From an uncultured Bacteroides sp. (GTDB lineage Bacteria; Bacteroidota; Bacteroidia; Cytophagales; Cyclobacteriaceae): a stretch of DNA of 64,000 nt. How positions within the stretch are numbered: position 1 is the first letter of the stretch; each line of letters starts with the position of its first letter. The position numbers were made by a program, and so were the translations under genes. The notes beneath the pieces are model-generated. The model worked only from the letters and a program-made list of their open reading frames with translations. It was not told the DNA's origin and searched no databases. Below, one piece after another: positions 26,901-34,889 of the stretch. The stretch covers positions 1-64,000 of the forward strand of contig CABHOV010000040.1 of NCBI GenBank assembly GCA_902168185.1. Direction: 5' to 3'.

Positions 26901-29900
26901 GCAACGCTTAGCGGCACCTCTACCGCCACGCTTTCCGCTTCTAGCTTACTTGAAGGAGTATATATATTCAGACTAACCGTTACCGACAACAAATCCGCTA
27001 CCGCCAGCGATGAAGTAAGGGTGACAGTAACATCTGTCAATCAAAATCCTATAGTAGATGCAGGTATCGATAAGATCCTGATACTCCCAACAAACCTGAC
27101 GTCACTTACAGCAACAGCATCCGATCCGGATGGTACGATCGCTACACATGCATGGTCACAACAATCTGGTCCTTCTGTAGCGACTCTATCGGGGGCGTCT
27201 ACCGCTACCGTTGATATATCCGGACTTATCATTGGCACCTATGTATTCCGCGTTACCGTAACCGACAATGATGGAGGCCAATCCTTTGATGATGCTAAAG
27301 TAATTGTACAGGCAGCCACCAACGTAAACCCGGTAGCCAATGCAGGCAACAATGTAGTTTTATTTCTGCCCACCAATACAGCTACACTTACCGGATCCGG
27401 AACAGACTCCGATGGAACAATCACAGGTTATCAGTGGGTGAAAGTATCGGGGGGAGTCGTTACGATGGCCAACGAGACAACTTCTATCCTGACTATATCT
27501 GCATTAACGGCAGGCACCTATGTGTTCCGGTTAACCGTTATGGATGATGATGGCGCGACCGGTATAGATGAAGTAACGGTTACAGTAAATCCTTCGTCTA
27601 TCAATCAATCTCCTATCGCTGATGCTGGTCCGAATATAACATTGTCGCTTCCTGTAAACAGTACAAACCTGATTGGTTCGGGTACCGATCCGGATGGAAC
27701 GATTGCTTCGTATTCATGGGTAAAAATAAGCGGTCCCTCTGCATTCATGATCAACACCACCTCTCCTGTTTTATCCTTAACGGATTTGGTGGAAGGTGTA
27801 TATATATTCAGGCTAACGGTAACGGATGATGATGGCGCAACGGCTACTGACAACGCCCAGGTGATTGTACTTCCGGCAACCGTAAACCAAACTCCTTCGG
27901 TAACGGCAGGTAATAATATTACGGTTACACTGCCTACCAATTCATTAACACTTACCGCTTTTGCCAGCGATCCGGATGGAAGCATTACATCCTATATATG
28001 GGCTAAACAGGTCGGCCCTGCAGCTACGCTGAGCGGAGAAACAACAGCAAGTCTGTTACTGGAAGATCTTCAGGAAGGTACCTATACTTTTCGAGTTACG
28101 GTTGCTGACAATGCAGGCTCTACTGCATTTGATGAAGTCAACGTGATTGTTCTTCCGGAAGGATCGAATCAACCTCCGCTTGTAAACGCAGGTTCGGATA
28201 AGACTTTATTTCTTCCCACCAATTCCCTCAACTTAACCGGAACGGCCAGCGACAATGACGGCTCAATCACAACGTATGAGTGGATCAAGATTCAAGGTCC
28301 TTCGGTAACGGAATCCAACACAAACTCTCCTACCGCTTCGTTAACAAATCTTGTTGCCGGACAATATACTTTCAGATTAACTGCTACGGACGATGATGGT
28401 GCTTCAGCTTTTGATGAAGTAAACATTACTGTTTTCCCAGGCACTATAAATCAGTCGCCTATTGCCAATGCAGGAAGCAATCAATCATTGGTGTTACCAA
28501 ACTCTACGGCTACCATCACGGGCTCTGGTTTTGATCCTGATGGTTCTATCGTTTCCTATGCCTGGACGCAGGTATTAGGGGCAAGTTCGGTGTTAGAAAA
28601 TATTAACTCGCCTACACTTATCGTGAATAACCTCACTGAAGGCGTATATCGCTACCAACTTACCGTGGAAGATGACGATGGCGCCAGCGGCTCTGACTTC
28701 GTGGACATCACCGTCGTAGCGGAAGGAACCAACTTACCTCCGATCGCAAATGCAGGGTTTGACCAAGTAATTTATCTCCCACAAACCACAGCGGATCTGC
28801 AAGGAAGTGGAGATGATATCGATGGAACGATTCAAAGTTATTTGTGGGAAAAGAAATCGGGAGGCGTTGCCACGCTGAGTGGTCAAGCTACATCCAAGCT
28901 TTCGTTATCAGGACTTGCTGTAGGTTCGTATCAGTTCACCTTGACGGTAACGGACAATGGAAATCTTACTAACGTAGATGAAGTGAATGTCTCTGTATTA
29001 CCGGGATCTATCAACAAGAATCCCATCGTAAGTGCGGGCAATGATCTTTTCTTTCGTGCACCGATCGCCTCGTTCCCTATTACCGCTACTGCTTCTGATC
29101 CCGATGGATCGATCAGCTTTTATAACTGGACAAAAGTAAGTGGCCCGGCAATCTCTCCTCCAGCAGGAGTCACAACGCCTGTGTTAACAATATCAAATCC
29201 ACAGGAAGGTACTTATGTATTCCGCATTGATGTTACCGACAACGGAGGGTCTACTGCTTCTGATGAAGTTACAGTTGTTATTGCTCCTCCGGGAACAAAT
29301 AGTCCTCCGGTAGTTACCACCGGTAACTCGTTCATTGTATTTAAACCAGCCAGTACAGCAACTATAAATGGATCTGCTTTTGATCTGGATGGTGCTATAG
29401 CTTCGCTTGTATGGACGCAAGAAGCAGGCCCTTCTACAACATCGTTGTCTGGTGCTAACAGCACAACGTTAAATGTTGCCGGACTTGATCTGGGCTCCTA
29501 TACATTTCGTCTTACAGCGGTAGACAATGAAAGTGCTGAGGCATTTTCTGAAATTGTCATTGAGGTGAGAGCTGAAAATCTTCTGCCTACTGCTTTCGCA
29601 GGAAACGATACAACGCTATATCTTCCTGATAATTTTATAGCCCTTACCGGAACCGGTGATGATCCGGATGGTACCATTGCTGATCTTACGTGGCAACAGT
29701 TGAGTGGGCCTCCGGCCAATGTCAATCTTGACAATAATCCGATTATATCTCTATCTGATCTTATCGAAGGTGTATATCTTTTGAAGTTAACAGTTACTGA
29801 TAATGCTGGCGCTACTGCATCTGATGAGATTACCATCACTGTATTGGAAGACCCTGTTAATCCAATTGGTGCAGCAAAGTTATTCTCACCCAATGGCGAT

Positions 29901-30122
29901 CTGACCAACGACACCTGGGTTGTTAAAAACATTACCATGATTGATAGTTGTCCAATTCAAATTTTCAACCGCCTTGGGAAGAAAGTTTTCGAAGCTAATG
30001 TATACGAGAATAACTGGGATGCCGTGCTGAATGGAAGACCTCTGGAAGAAGGAGACTACTACTATGTTATTCAATGCAGCAGTAATAAAAAATACTCAGG
30101 AGCGATCCGACTAATTCGTTGA
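23988..30122 (+). CDS. Giant secreted protein: beta-helix domain, 16 PKD-like repeats, type B (gliding) C-terminal sorting domain
   Basis: 2044 aa. A Sec signal ends near RANAQ. Residues about 35-455 form a right-handed parallel beta-helix (TAQGVKPGDVICIQAG, then repeated NN/HDN turns such as MRNIHLHHNYIHDIGGEGFYI), like pectate-lyase-fold carbohydrate-active or binding domains. Residues 460-1957 are 16 tandem PKD-like (REJ/K319L-like) repeats of about 94 aa, each with DxDG and a FRLTVTDN motif. Residues 1958-2044 are the gliding-motility/CHU_C type B sorting domain (KLFSPNGDLTNDTW, IFNRLGKKVFE, GDYYYVIQC). It should leave the cell by the type IX secretion system and stay on the surface. The PorP-SPOR gene follows 10 bases later. 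Confidence 0.93.
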   Translation: MKRIPVPSESFFFTKALFLFLFITTLNFRANAQCGCTFTIPAGSGSTTFNGTAQGVKPGDVICIQAGARERIIFQNIVGSATNYVTIKNCGGQALIGGPNAGNGILINSSRYFRITGTGDAGVEYGIKIIETKSGTQGIVATSLSSDIEIDHIEITKTGFAGIMAKTDPSSNCADKAPERPNFTMRNIHLHHNYIHDIGGEGFYIGNSFYTGTTIYCGSTQYPHEVRGVKIHDNLVMNSGWESIQVGAAVADVEIYNNKVYNYGSANNPSQNGGIQMGIGTTGKLYNNFIKGGFGPCLVIQGIGLNYVFNNVIVNPGAEAININTRPTPLASDIVPIGYLGGVYVINNTIVNATTAAVKENINTALGNVLFNNLIVASTTNWNQLKTYTDWTQGNNVVIPVLANARFVNPSLDDYRIQSGSPAINAGRNVALWGVTFDFDKLLRPTGANWDAGAFELSGNQKPVVNVGLNQTLILPINTTTIIGAASDADGSIASYQWTKTSGPAATMTNGNLPVLLLTDLVQGTYVFRLTATDNAGETGYAEVTITVQAAAVNQPPVANAGGDKTITLPVSTTTINGSASDNDGTVTTYAWTQVSGTTATLVNAGTATLTVNGMTTAGTYVFRLTATDDDGATDTDDVSVVVQPAAVNKPPVVNAGTDKNLTLPTNAVNLVATASDPDGSIATYAWTKVSGPATTTTGINTATLSLSNLVVGSYVFRLTVTDNSNATAFDEVNVVVNAANTAPVVNAGTDKTIKLPTNTVTLPGSASDDGSITSYLWTKVSGPAAALANQTTTTLTVTNMLQGTYTFRLTATDNNSASASDEVVVIVQAANVAPVANAGTDRTLTLPVNSTTLTGSGTDSDGSIAIYFWEKLSGPAATLGATNQTTLNLTNLVEGSYSFRLRVTDNEGATGTDLVAVVVLPPTVNQPPIVSAGNDVTLTLPVNSTTLTGTASDNDGSITAYLWEKVSGPTATLSGTSTATLSASSLLEGVYIFRLTVTDNKSATASDEVRVTVTSVNQNPIVDAGIDKILILPTNLTSLTATASDPDGTIATHAWSQQSGPSVATLSGASTATVDISGLIIGTYVFRVTVTDNDGGQSFDDAKVIVQAATNVNPVANAGNNVVLFLPTNTATLTGSGTDSDGTITGYQWVKVSGGVVTMANETTSILTISALTAGTYVFRLTVMDDDGATGIDEVTVTVNPSSINQSPIADAGPNITLSLPVNSTNLIGSGTDPDGTIASYSWVKISGPSAFMINTTSPVLSLTDLVEGVYIFRLTVTDDDGATATDNAQVIVLPATVNQTPSVTAGNNITVTLPTNSLTLTAFASDPDGSITSYIWAKQVGPAATLSGETTASLLLEDLQEGTYTFRVTVADNAGSTAFDEVNVIVLPEGSNQPPLVNAGSDKTLFLPTNSLNLTGTASDNDGSITTYEWIKIQGPSVTESNTNSPTASLTNLVAGQYTFRLTATDDDGASAFDEVNITVFPGTINQSPIANAGSNQSLVLPNSTATITGSGFDPDGSIVSYAWTQVLGASSVLENINSPTLIVNNLTEGVYRYQLTVEDDDGASGSDFVDITVVAEGTNLPPIANAGFDQVIYLPQTTADLQGSGDDIDGTIQSYLWEKKSGGVATLSGQATSKLSLSGLAVGSYQFTLTVTDNGNLTNVDEVNVSVLPGSINKNPIVSAGNDLFFRAPIASFPITATASDPDGSISFYNWTKVSGPAISPPAGVTTPVLTISNPQEGTYVFRIDVTDNGGSTASDEVTVVIAPPGTNSPPVVTTGNSFIVFKPASTATINGSAFDLDGAIASLVWTQEAGPSTTSLSGANSTTLNVAGLDLGSYTFRLTAVDNESAEAFSEIVIEVRAENLLPTAFAGNDTTLYLPDNFIALTGTGDDPDGTIADLTWQQLSGPPANVNLDNNPIISLSDLIEGVYLLKLTVTDNAGATASDEITITVLEDPVNPIGAAKLFSPNGDLTNDTWVVKNITMIDSCPIQIFNRLGKKVFEANVYENNWDAVLNGRPLEEGDYYYVIQCSSNKKYSGAIRLIR
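25365..29858 (+). repeat. 16 tandem copies of a ~280-bp PKD-like coding repeat
   Basis: In-frame repeats inside the 2044-aa protein, each coding for about 94 residues: start N-x-PP-x-A-x-AG, then LP-x-N, GS/TASDxDGxI, YxWxKxSGP, LxxGxYxFRLTVTDxxGAT and DEVxVxV. Copies are clearly divergent at the DNA level, so the array is old or under diversifying change and less prone to slippage than identical repeats. PKD domains are Ig-like, often bind Ca2+ and act as spacers or adhesion modules. Confidence 0.92.
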
Positions 30123-30132
30123 CCAATTTTTC

Positions 30133-31554
30133 ATGAAAAGACCTCTACCTACTACCGCTCTCTTCCTGTTGATTTTTCTTATTGTAAATCAAGCAGCCTT
30201 TGCACAGAACCCACCTGTGTTCAGTCAGTTCTTTGCAAACCCATTTCAGTTTAATCCTTCCCACGCAGCACACCAGGGATATGCCGAAGCAAATGTATTT
30301 TACCGCAGACAATGGCTTGGCATTGACAACACGCCTACAGTAGGTGCACTTAATCTTCAGACACCAGTAGGAAGAAACGTTTCATTAGGACTTACAGCTT
30401 ATTCTGACAAAACAGTATTGCTTACAACGACATCGGTATTGGCTACATTTGCATATCGTATTCGGTTCACACAACATCACAATCTTAACTTCGGAATTTC
30501 CGGTGGTGTTGGTTTTAACTCTTTTGATTTTGCTGCCCTCGAAGATACCAATGACCCTGCACTCGCAGGCATCACTCAGAACAATACTTTCATCAATGGA
30601 CAGTTCGGTGTAAACTATCAGTTCAAAAATTTCAATATCGGTTTCGCGCTACCTAAACTTTTCGATTCACAACCCAATAGTGTGAGTCAGTTTAACGATG
30701 TAAAGATGAGCAAATTCGATAATCGTTTTGGTTCTGCTTCCTATACTTTTAAACTGGGTAGTGTAAAGGTATCGCCTTACGTTATATATCGTTCGCTGGA
30801 TCGCGCGCAAGATCAGTGGGAAGGACTTCTTCACGTGTCTATTAAAGATGTAATCTGGATTGGCAGTTCCTATCGGGATGGATATGGAATCACGGGATTT
30901 ATAGGTCTTAATTTAAAAGGCCTTCTGCGTATAGGCTATGCATATGAACGCGCTACCGGTGATATATCAAGCGTAGCCGATGGCACGCACGAGGTATACC
31001 TGGGTGCCCGCCTTAGCCACCGTAATCGTGAAGATGAAATCTTTGCAATGAAGCAAGAGCAAGACTCTCTGAAAGCTGTTGCTAAAGCTGAAAAGAAAAC
31101 AGATATACCTCCTGCAGATCAGAAGGAAGATTCAGCATCGATAGCAGACAACACGCCTGCTTCGAAAATACAAACACAAGATATAGCATCACCAAGTGTT
31201 AATGCTGCAAAAACAGAAGAGCACAATACCAAAAAAGCTCCTGAGCAAACTCCAGTTGTCGCGGAAGCTGCACCTGCAGTCGAAGTGCCAGAAGAAACCA
31301 TTGCTGAGGAACATGCCCTTGGACACTATTTGATTCTCGGAGTTTACCAACATCCGGACAATGCTAGAAAACAACTTAGCAACCTGAGGGCTAAGGGACT
31401 GGTACCTTCCATTCTTTTCCAGGCAGAGAAAAAATACTACTACGTATACGTCTTTTACTCTACCGACCGCCAGGAAGTCATTGATCAATGGAAAATGATT
31501 CGCAGGCAAAACCAATATTTTGGCGCCTGGATTTATTCAGCAGTAGGTAATTAA
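30133..31554 (+). CDS. PorP/SprF family type IX secretion protein fused to a C-terminal SPOR-like domain
   Basis: 473 aa. Sec signal (…NQAAFAQ), then a PorP/SprF outer-membrane beta-barrel-like domain to about residue 300: PVFSQFFANPFQFNPSHAA, YRRQWLGIDNTP, SLGLTAYSDKT, QFGVNYQFKNFNIGFALP and RIGYAYERATGDIS are characteristic. A charged Ala/Glu/Lys-rich linker (about 300-395) leads to a SPOR-like domain (GHYLILGVYQHPDNARKQL … YYYVYVFYSTDRQEV … FGAWIYSAVGN). SprF-like partners are known to be needed for secretion or anchoring of type B C-terminal domain proteins, and this gene directly follows such a substrate. The SPOR fusion may tether the complex to peptidoglycan (inference). Confidence 0.9.
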   Translation: MKRPLPTTALFLLIFLIVNQAAFAQNPPVFSQFFANPFQFNPSHAAHQGYAEANVFYRRQWLGIDNTPTVGALNLQTPVGRNVSLGLTAYSDKTVLLTTTSVLATFAYRIRFTQHHNLNFGISGGVGFNSFDFAALEDTNDPALAGITQNNTFINGQFGVNYQFKNFNIGFALPKLFDSQPNSVSQFNDVKMSKFDNRFGSASYTFKLGSVKVSPYVIYRSLDRAQDQWEGLLHVSIKDVIWIGSSYRDGYGITGFIGLNLKGLLRIGYAYERATGDISSVADGTHEVYLGARLSHRNREDEIFAMKQEQDSLKAVAKAEKKTDIPPADQKEDSASIADNTPASKIQTQDIASPSVNAAKTEEHNTKKAPEQTPVVAEAAPAVEVPEETIAEEHALGHYLILGVYQHPDNARKQLSNLRAKGLVPSILFQAEKKYYYVYVFYSTDRQEVIDQWKMIRRQNQYFGAWIYSAVGN

Positions 31555-32011
31555 TTCCACAATTTTCTTCGATTTCATACACCGTTTGGGTACACGGAGA
31601 GGTACGTCAATTTATTTTTATTGCCTTTTTTACTCAAAAAGTACTCAAGACATGTTTTGGGTAGGTATTAAAATATTACATAAAAAAATCGGTTGTGAGG
31701 TTACATTATTCGCCAATTCGATATACATTTATATCAGAAAACGTTTTTACGTCTTCTACTGTCTATAAAAGGTAACAAAATATTACATCATTATGGTGGG
31801 GCTTTTATCTGGATTCCGTTCCGCGGGTCCTTTTTCGTGTCTGCCTATGCGGGAATCAGTGATCACTGATTTTTCAACCGCTTTTGATATCCTATTACAA
31901 ACAGTCGCAGCTCCGTGTAAGGGGCTTGTTTCGTTCCCCTTGTTTAAATCAGTTTTCAACTTAAACACTCATATCTATTTGAAACATTTCTAAAACAAAA
32001 CAAATCCTCTA
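31555..32011 (+). other. 457-base intergenic region with an orphan palindromic GC-richer core
   Basis: The first 235 bases are very AT-rich. Positions about 31793-31945 are markedly richer in GC and contain a perfect 18-bp palindrome AATCAGTGATCACTGATT (31854-31871) and a 6-bp hairpin AAGGGG/CCCCTT (31919-31941). Short open frames exist on both strands here (66 aa plus, 61 aa minus), but neither has a recognisable domain. No tRNA, tmRNA or known riboswitch could be fitted. The region precedes the secreted esterase gene at 32012 and may hold its control region or an unrecognised RNA. Confidence 0.4.
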
Positions 32012-34684
32012 ATGTCTATGGCTAAATGGTTTCTTAGTGGTCTGCTCAGCATGTGCTGCGTAACTACATTATTCGCTCAAATCGTTTATGATAGCGGTTA
32101 TTCGCTTCGTAACAATCAGCTCTCTCACTACTACAAAATGGTGAGTTGGGACGATAGTCAGTTCAAAGAATTTGCCTATCGCTCCATGTCCGGTTCTAAC
32201 GTTATAGAATTTATGAACTGGCGCGCAATTTTTCCTGCCGGATATCAAAAGAACGGATCAACGAAATATCCAATGATTGTTATGCTTCATGGTGCAGGCG
32301 AATCAGGAAGATCATGGCAAGGACACTATTCATATACTCCTAGTGATGTTCGTTACGATAACAACGGTCTTAACCTTCTTCATGGAGGTCAGGAACATCG
32401 TGATGCCGTCAACAGATCTCCTGCAGATCAAAGAGCTTTTCCCGGTATTGTAATTTTCCCTCAGGTTAATCACAGCGGTGCATGGGAAAGCGGCTGGGCC
32501 AATGGCGTGCAAACTCAAAACGAGTTAATGGCCACAAAAATTATTGAACACATGATCAGTGACTACAACGCAGATATTAATCGCGTTTATGTTCACGGTC
32601 TCTCCAATGGAGCTAAAGGCACATGGGACTTCGCAGCGAAGCGCCCTGATATATTTGCTGCTATAGCACCAATGTCAGGTGTCGGCAGTAGCCCAGACGC
32701 CATGACGAACGTGCTGGTAACAACTCCCCTTTGGCTTTTCCAGGGAGGCGTAGATACAAATCCTAATCCCACCTCGGCACAAACGATCATCAATATGCTG
32801 ATCAACAAAGGAGGAAAACCACGCTATACACTTTATCCAAATACCGGACACGGTACGTGGTATGCTGCGTATGCAGAGCCTGATTTCTTCTCTTGGTTAT
32901 TGGCACAGGATAAACGTAATATATATGTATTCGGAGATGCTCCTGTATTCTGTCTTGGGGAAGCCATTAAGCTTGGATTCTCTGCTGGATTTCTGGAATA
33001 CCAATGGACATTCAACGGCGCAAATATAGCAGGTGCTACTACACGGTATTATGACGCAGGCCAGGCCGGAACATATACTGTTAAGTTCAAGAGAACGAAC
33101 AACCAATGGTACGAGTCTTTCCCGATCAATGTAACATCACAACCTGCATCCACTTTTACACCTGCTTTAACAAACACAGGATCGAAAGTACTTCCAATCG
33201 ATATCAGCTCTAACAACGTAGTAGATCTTGTTGCTCCTGCAGGGTATAGCCAATACTTCTGGTTTAAAGATGGCTCTCAGGTTGCTACTACAACTTCCAA
33301 TATCCGTAACATCTCAACCGGTGCAGGCGTTGCTGGTACAGCAGGTTCATACTCGGTAAGAGTTAAAGAAACTTCAGGTTGTTCAAGCTTGCAGTCCAAT
33401 GCGATTGCAGTAGCGTATACTTCACCACACGTTGGTCCTACTCCTCCGGTACAGGCTAATGCTACAGTATTGTCTTCTACACAAACAAGTCTGGCTTGGT
33501 CTGACTCTCCAACAGAAGAATATTATGAGATCTGGAGAAACAGACGTGCAGCAAACGGATATAGCTCAGAACCCTATAAAGTTGTTGGTATCGTTTCACA
33601 AAACGTATTGACAACCGTAGATGCTGGCTTGAGACCTAATGCACAATACTTCTATCGTATTCGTGCCGTAGGAGGAAATGATGGACGGTTCTCAAATGAA
33701 AAACTGATTACAACACAGGAAGATACTACACCTCCTACTGCTCCAACAGCACTTGCAATCAGTAACTCAACTGGATTCCAGGCTACACTTTCGTGGACAG
33801 CTTCAACGGATAACGACCAGGTAGCAAGCTATCAGATCTTCCTCAACTCATCTCTTGCAGGAACATCTACAACTACCTCCTTTGTATTAACAGGACTTGT
33901 CCCAGGTGCTACCTATAATGCAGAAGTAAAAGCTGTTGATGCCAGAAATAATGTTTCTGCTGCTAGTGCTATATCTTTCACTACACCAGAAAGCGGACTC
34001 TCCTATACTTACTATGAATCTGAAAGTTCTATAGCAAGTTTAGCAACGTTTGATTTCAATCAAGCTCCTGTTAAGACTGGTATTGTAAACAATTTTGACA
34101 TCAGTGTGAGAAATCAAAACGATCTGTTCGTATTCTCTTACGATGGATACATTCAGATCGATGATATAGGAGCCTATACTTTCTATACTTCTTCAGATGA
34201 CGGTAGCAGACTATATATCAACGGTACGATGGTAGTAGACAATGACGGCCTGCATGGAACGCAGGAACGCAGCGGAGTATATAATTTCGCTTCTGCCGGC
34301 AGATACGCTATCAAAGTAACCTTCTTCGAAAACGGAGGTGGTGAAGTATTAAATGTACAATACGATCCTGCGGGAAGTGCTCCTAAGCAATCTATCCCGA
34401 ATGCAAAACTGTTCTTGGGCAACGGTGGCTCCGGAGCGCGAATGGCTAGCCCTGATGCAACGGTGTCGGTATATCCTAACCCAGTTGTGAATACACTTTC
34501 AGTTGACCTTACTAAATTGAAAGCTCAAACCATTACGATCTACGATCAGATCGGTAACCCGGTTAGAAAGATACAGGTTGATGGAGCACAGGATATCAAA
34601 AACATAGAAGTTTCCGACCTAAAAGACGGAGCTTATATACTTGGCATCGACTCAAAAAGAATAAGATTTATTAAGAAAAATTAA
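32012..34684 (+). CDS. Secreted multidomain esterase: alpha/beta hydrolase, Ig-like, 2x FN3, PA14, type A sorting domain
   Basis: 890 aa. Sec signal to about residue 22 (…TTLFAQ). Residues about 25-305 are an alpha/beta hydrolase of the PHB-depolymerase/carboxylesterase kind: MLHGAGESGRSW oxyanion region, Ser198 in VHGLSNGAKG, Asp248 in QGGVDTNP, His280 in TGHGTW. Two Ig-like segments follow (about 305-470), then two fibronectin type III domains (about 475-660), a PA14 carbohydrate-binding domain (about 661-800; FYTSSDDGSRLYINGTMVVDN) and a type A sorting domain (VYPNPVVNTLSVD … IRFIKKN). It is probably secreted by the type IX system and attached to surface lipopolysaccharide. The adjacent gene at 34890 is a longer paralogue. 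A strong terminator follows. Confidence 0.9.
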   Translation: MSMAKWFLSGLLSMCCVTTLFAQIVYDSGYSLRNNQLSHYYKMVSWDDSQFKEFAYRSMSGSNVIEFMNWRAIFPAGYQKNGSTKYPMIVMLHGAGESGRSWQGHYSYTPSDVRYDNNGLNLLHGGQEHRDAVNRSPADQRAFPGIVIFPQVNHSGAWESGWANGVQTQNELMATKIIEHMISDYNADINRVYVHGLSNGAKGTWDFAAKRPDIFAAIAPMSGVGSSPDAMTNVLVTTPLWLFQGGVDTNPNPTSAQTIINMLINKGGKPRYTLYPNTGHGTWYAAYAEPDFFSWLLAQDKRNIYVFGDAPVFCLGEAIKLGFSAGFLEYQWTFNGANIAGATTRYYDAGQAGTYTVKFKRTNNQWYESFPINVTSQPASTFTPALTNTGSKVLPIDISSNNVVDLVAPAGYSQYFWFKDGSQVATTTSNIRNISTGAGVAGTAGSYSVRVKETSGCSSLQSNAIAVAYTSPHVGPTPPVQANATVLSSTQTSLAWSDSPTEEYYEIWRNRRAANGYSSEPYKVVGIVSQNVLTTVDAGLRPNAQYFYRIRAVGGNDGRFSNEKLITTQEDTTPPTAPTALAISNSTGFQATLSWTASTDNDQVASYQIFLNSSLAGTSTTTSFVLTGLVPGATYNAEVKAVDARNNVSAASAISFTTPESGLSYTYYESESSIASLATFDFNQAPVKTGIVNNFDISVRNQNDLFVFSYDGYIQIDDIGAYTFYTSSDDGSRLYINGTMVVDNDGLHGTQERSGVYNFASAGRYAIKVTFFENGGGEVLNVQYDPAGSAPKQSIPNAKLFLGNGGSGARMASPDATVSVYPNPVVNTLSVDLTKLKAQTITIYDQIGNPVRKIQVDGAQDIKNIEVSDLKDGAYILGIDSKRIRFIKKN

Positions 34685-34706
34685 TTTTTTTGAATTCTCC
34701 CCCTTT

Positions 34707-34737
34707 AAAACGCTGCCTCCAAGAGGCAGCGTTTTTT
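34707..34737 (+). terminator. Strong rho-independent terminator after the first esterase gene
   Basis: A 13-bp perfect stem (AAAACGCTGCCTC / GAGGCAGCGTTTT) with a 3-base loop and a terminal run of six T. It lies 22 bases after the stop at 34684 and separates the two paralogous esterase genes into independent transcripts. Confidence 0.9.
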
Positions 34738-34847
34738 ATTTCATCCGTTTGATTAAAGTAGAAAATAGCTTTTTATAATTTACACGGTAAGCACGGTGTT
34801 CTAAAAAAATTAAAAGTTACTTTTTTATTACCTCGGTTATATATCGT

Positions 34848-34855
34848 TACTTTTG
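34848..34855 (+). promoter_or_regulatory. Candidate -7 element (TACTTTTG) for the second esterase gene
   Basis: Exact TAnnTTTG match 34 bases before the ATG at 34890, downstream of the preceding terminator and within an AT-rich region. This is the position expected for an independent promoter of the 1798-aa gene. The -33 TTG is not evident. Confidence 0.4.
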
Positions 34856-34889
34856 TACGTCTATAATTGTTTAATGGCTCTTTAATCCT

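Noticed and set aside
25649-29938. Series of 60-150 aa minus-strand open frames across the PKD array
   Set aside because: They recur with the repeat period and are antisense shadows of the 2044-aa gene.
31793-31945. Cobalamin riboswitch or tmRNA
   Set aside because: Isolated words resemble parts of both, but the conserved cores do not line up, and no suitable downstream gene exists on the minus strand.
31783-31993. Short open frames of 61 aa (minus) and 66 aa (plus) in the intergenic region
   Set aside because: They overlap each other on opposite strands, have no recognisable domain and no start signal; described as part of the intergenic region only.
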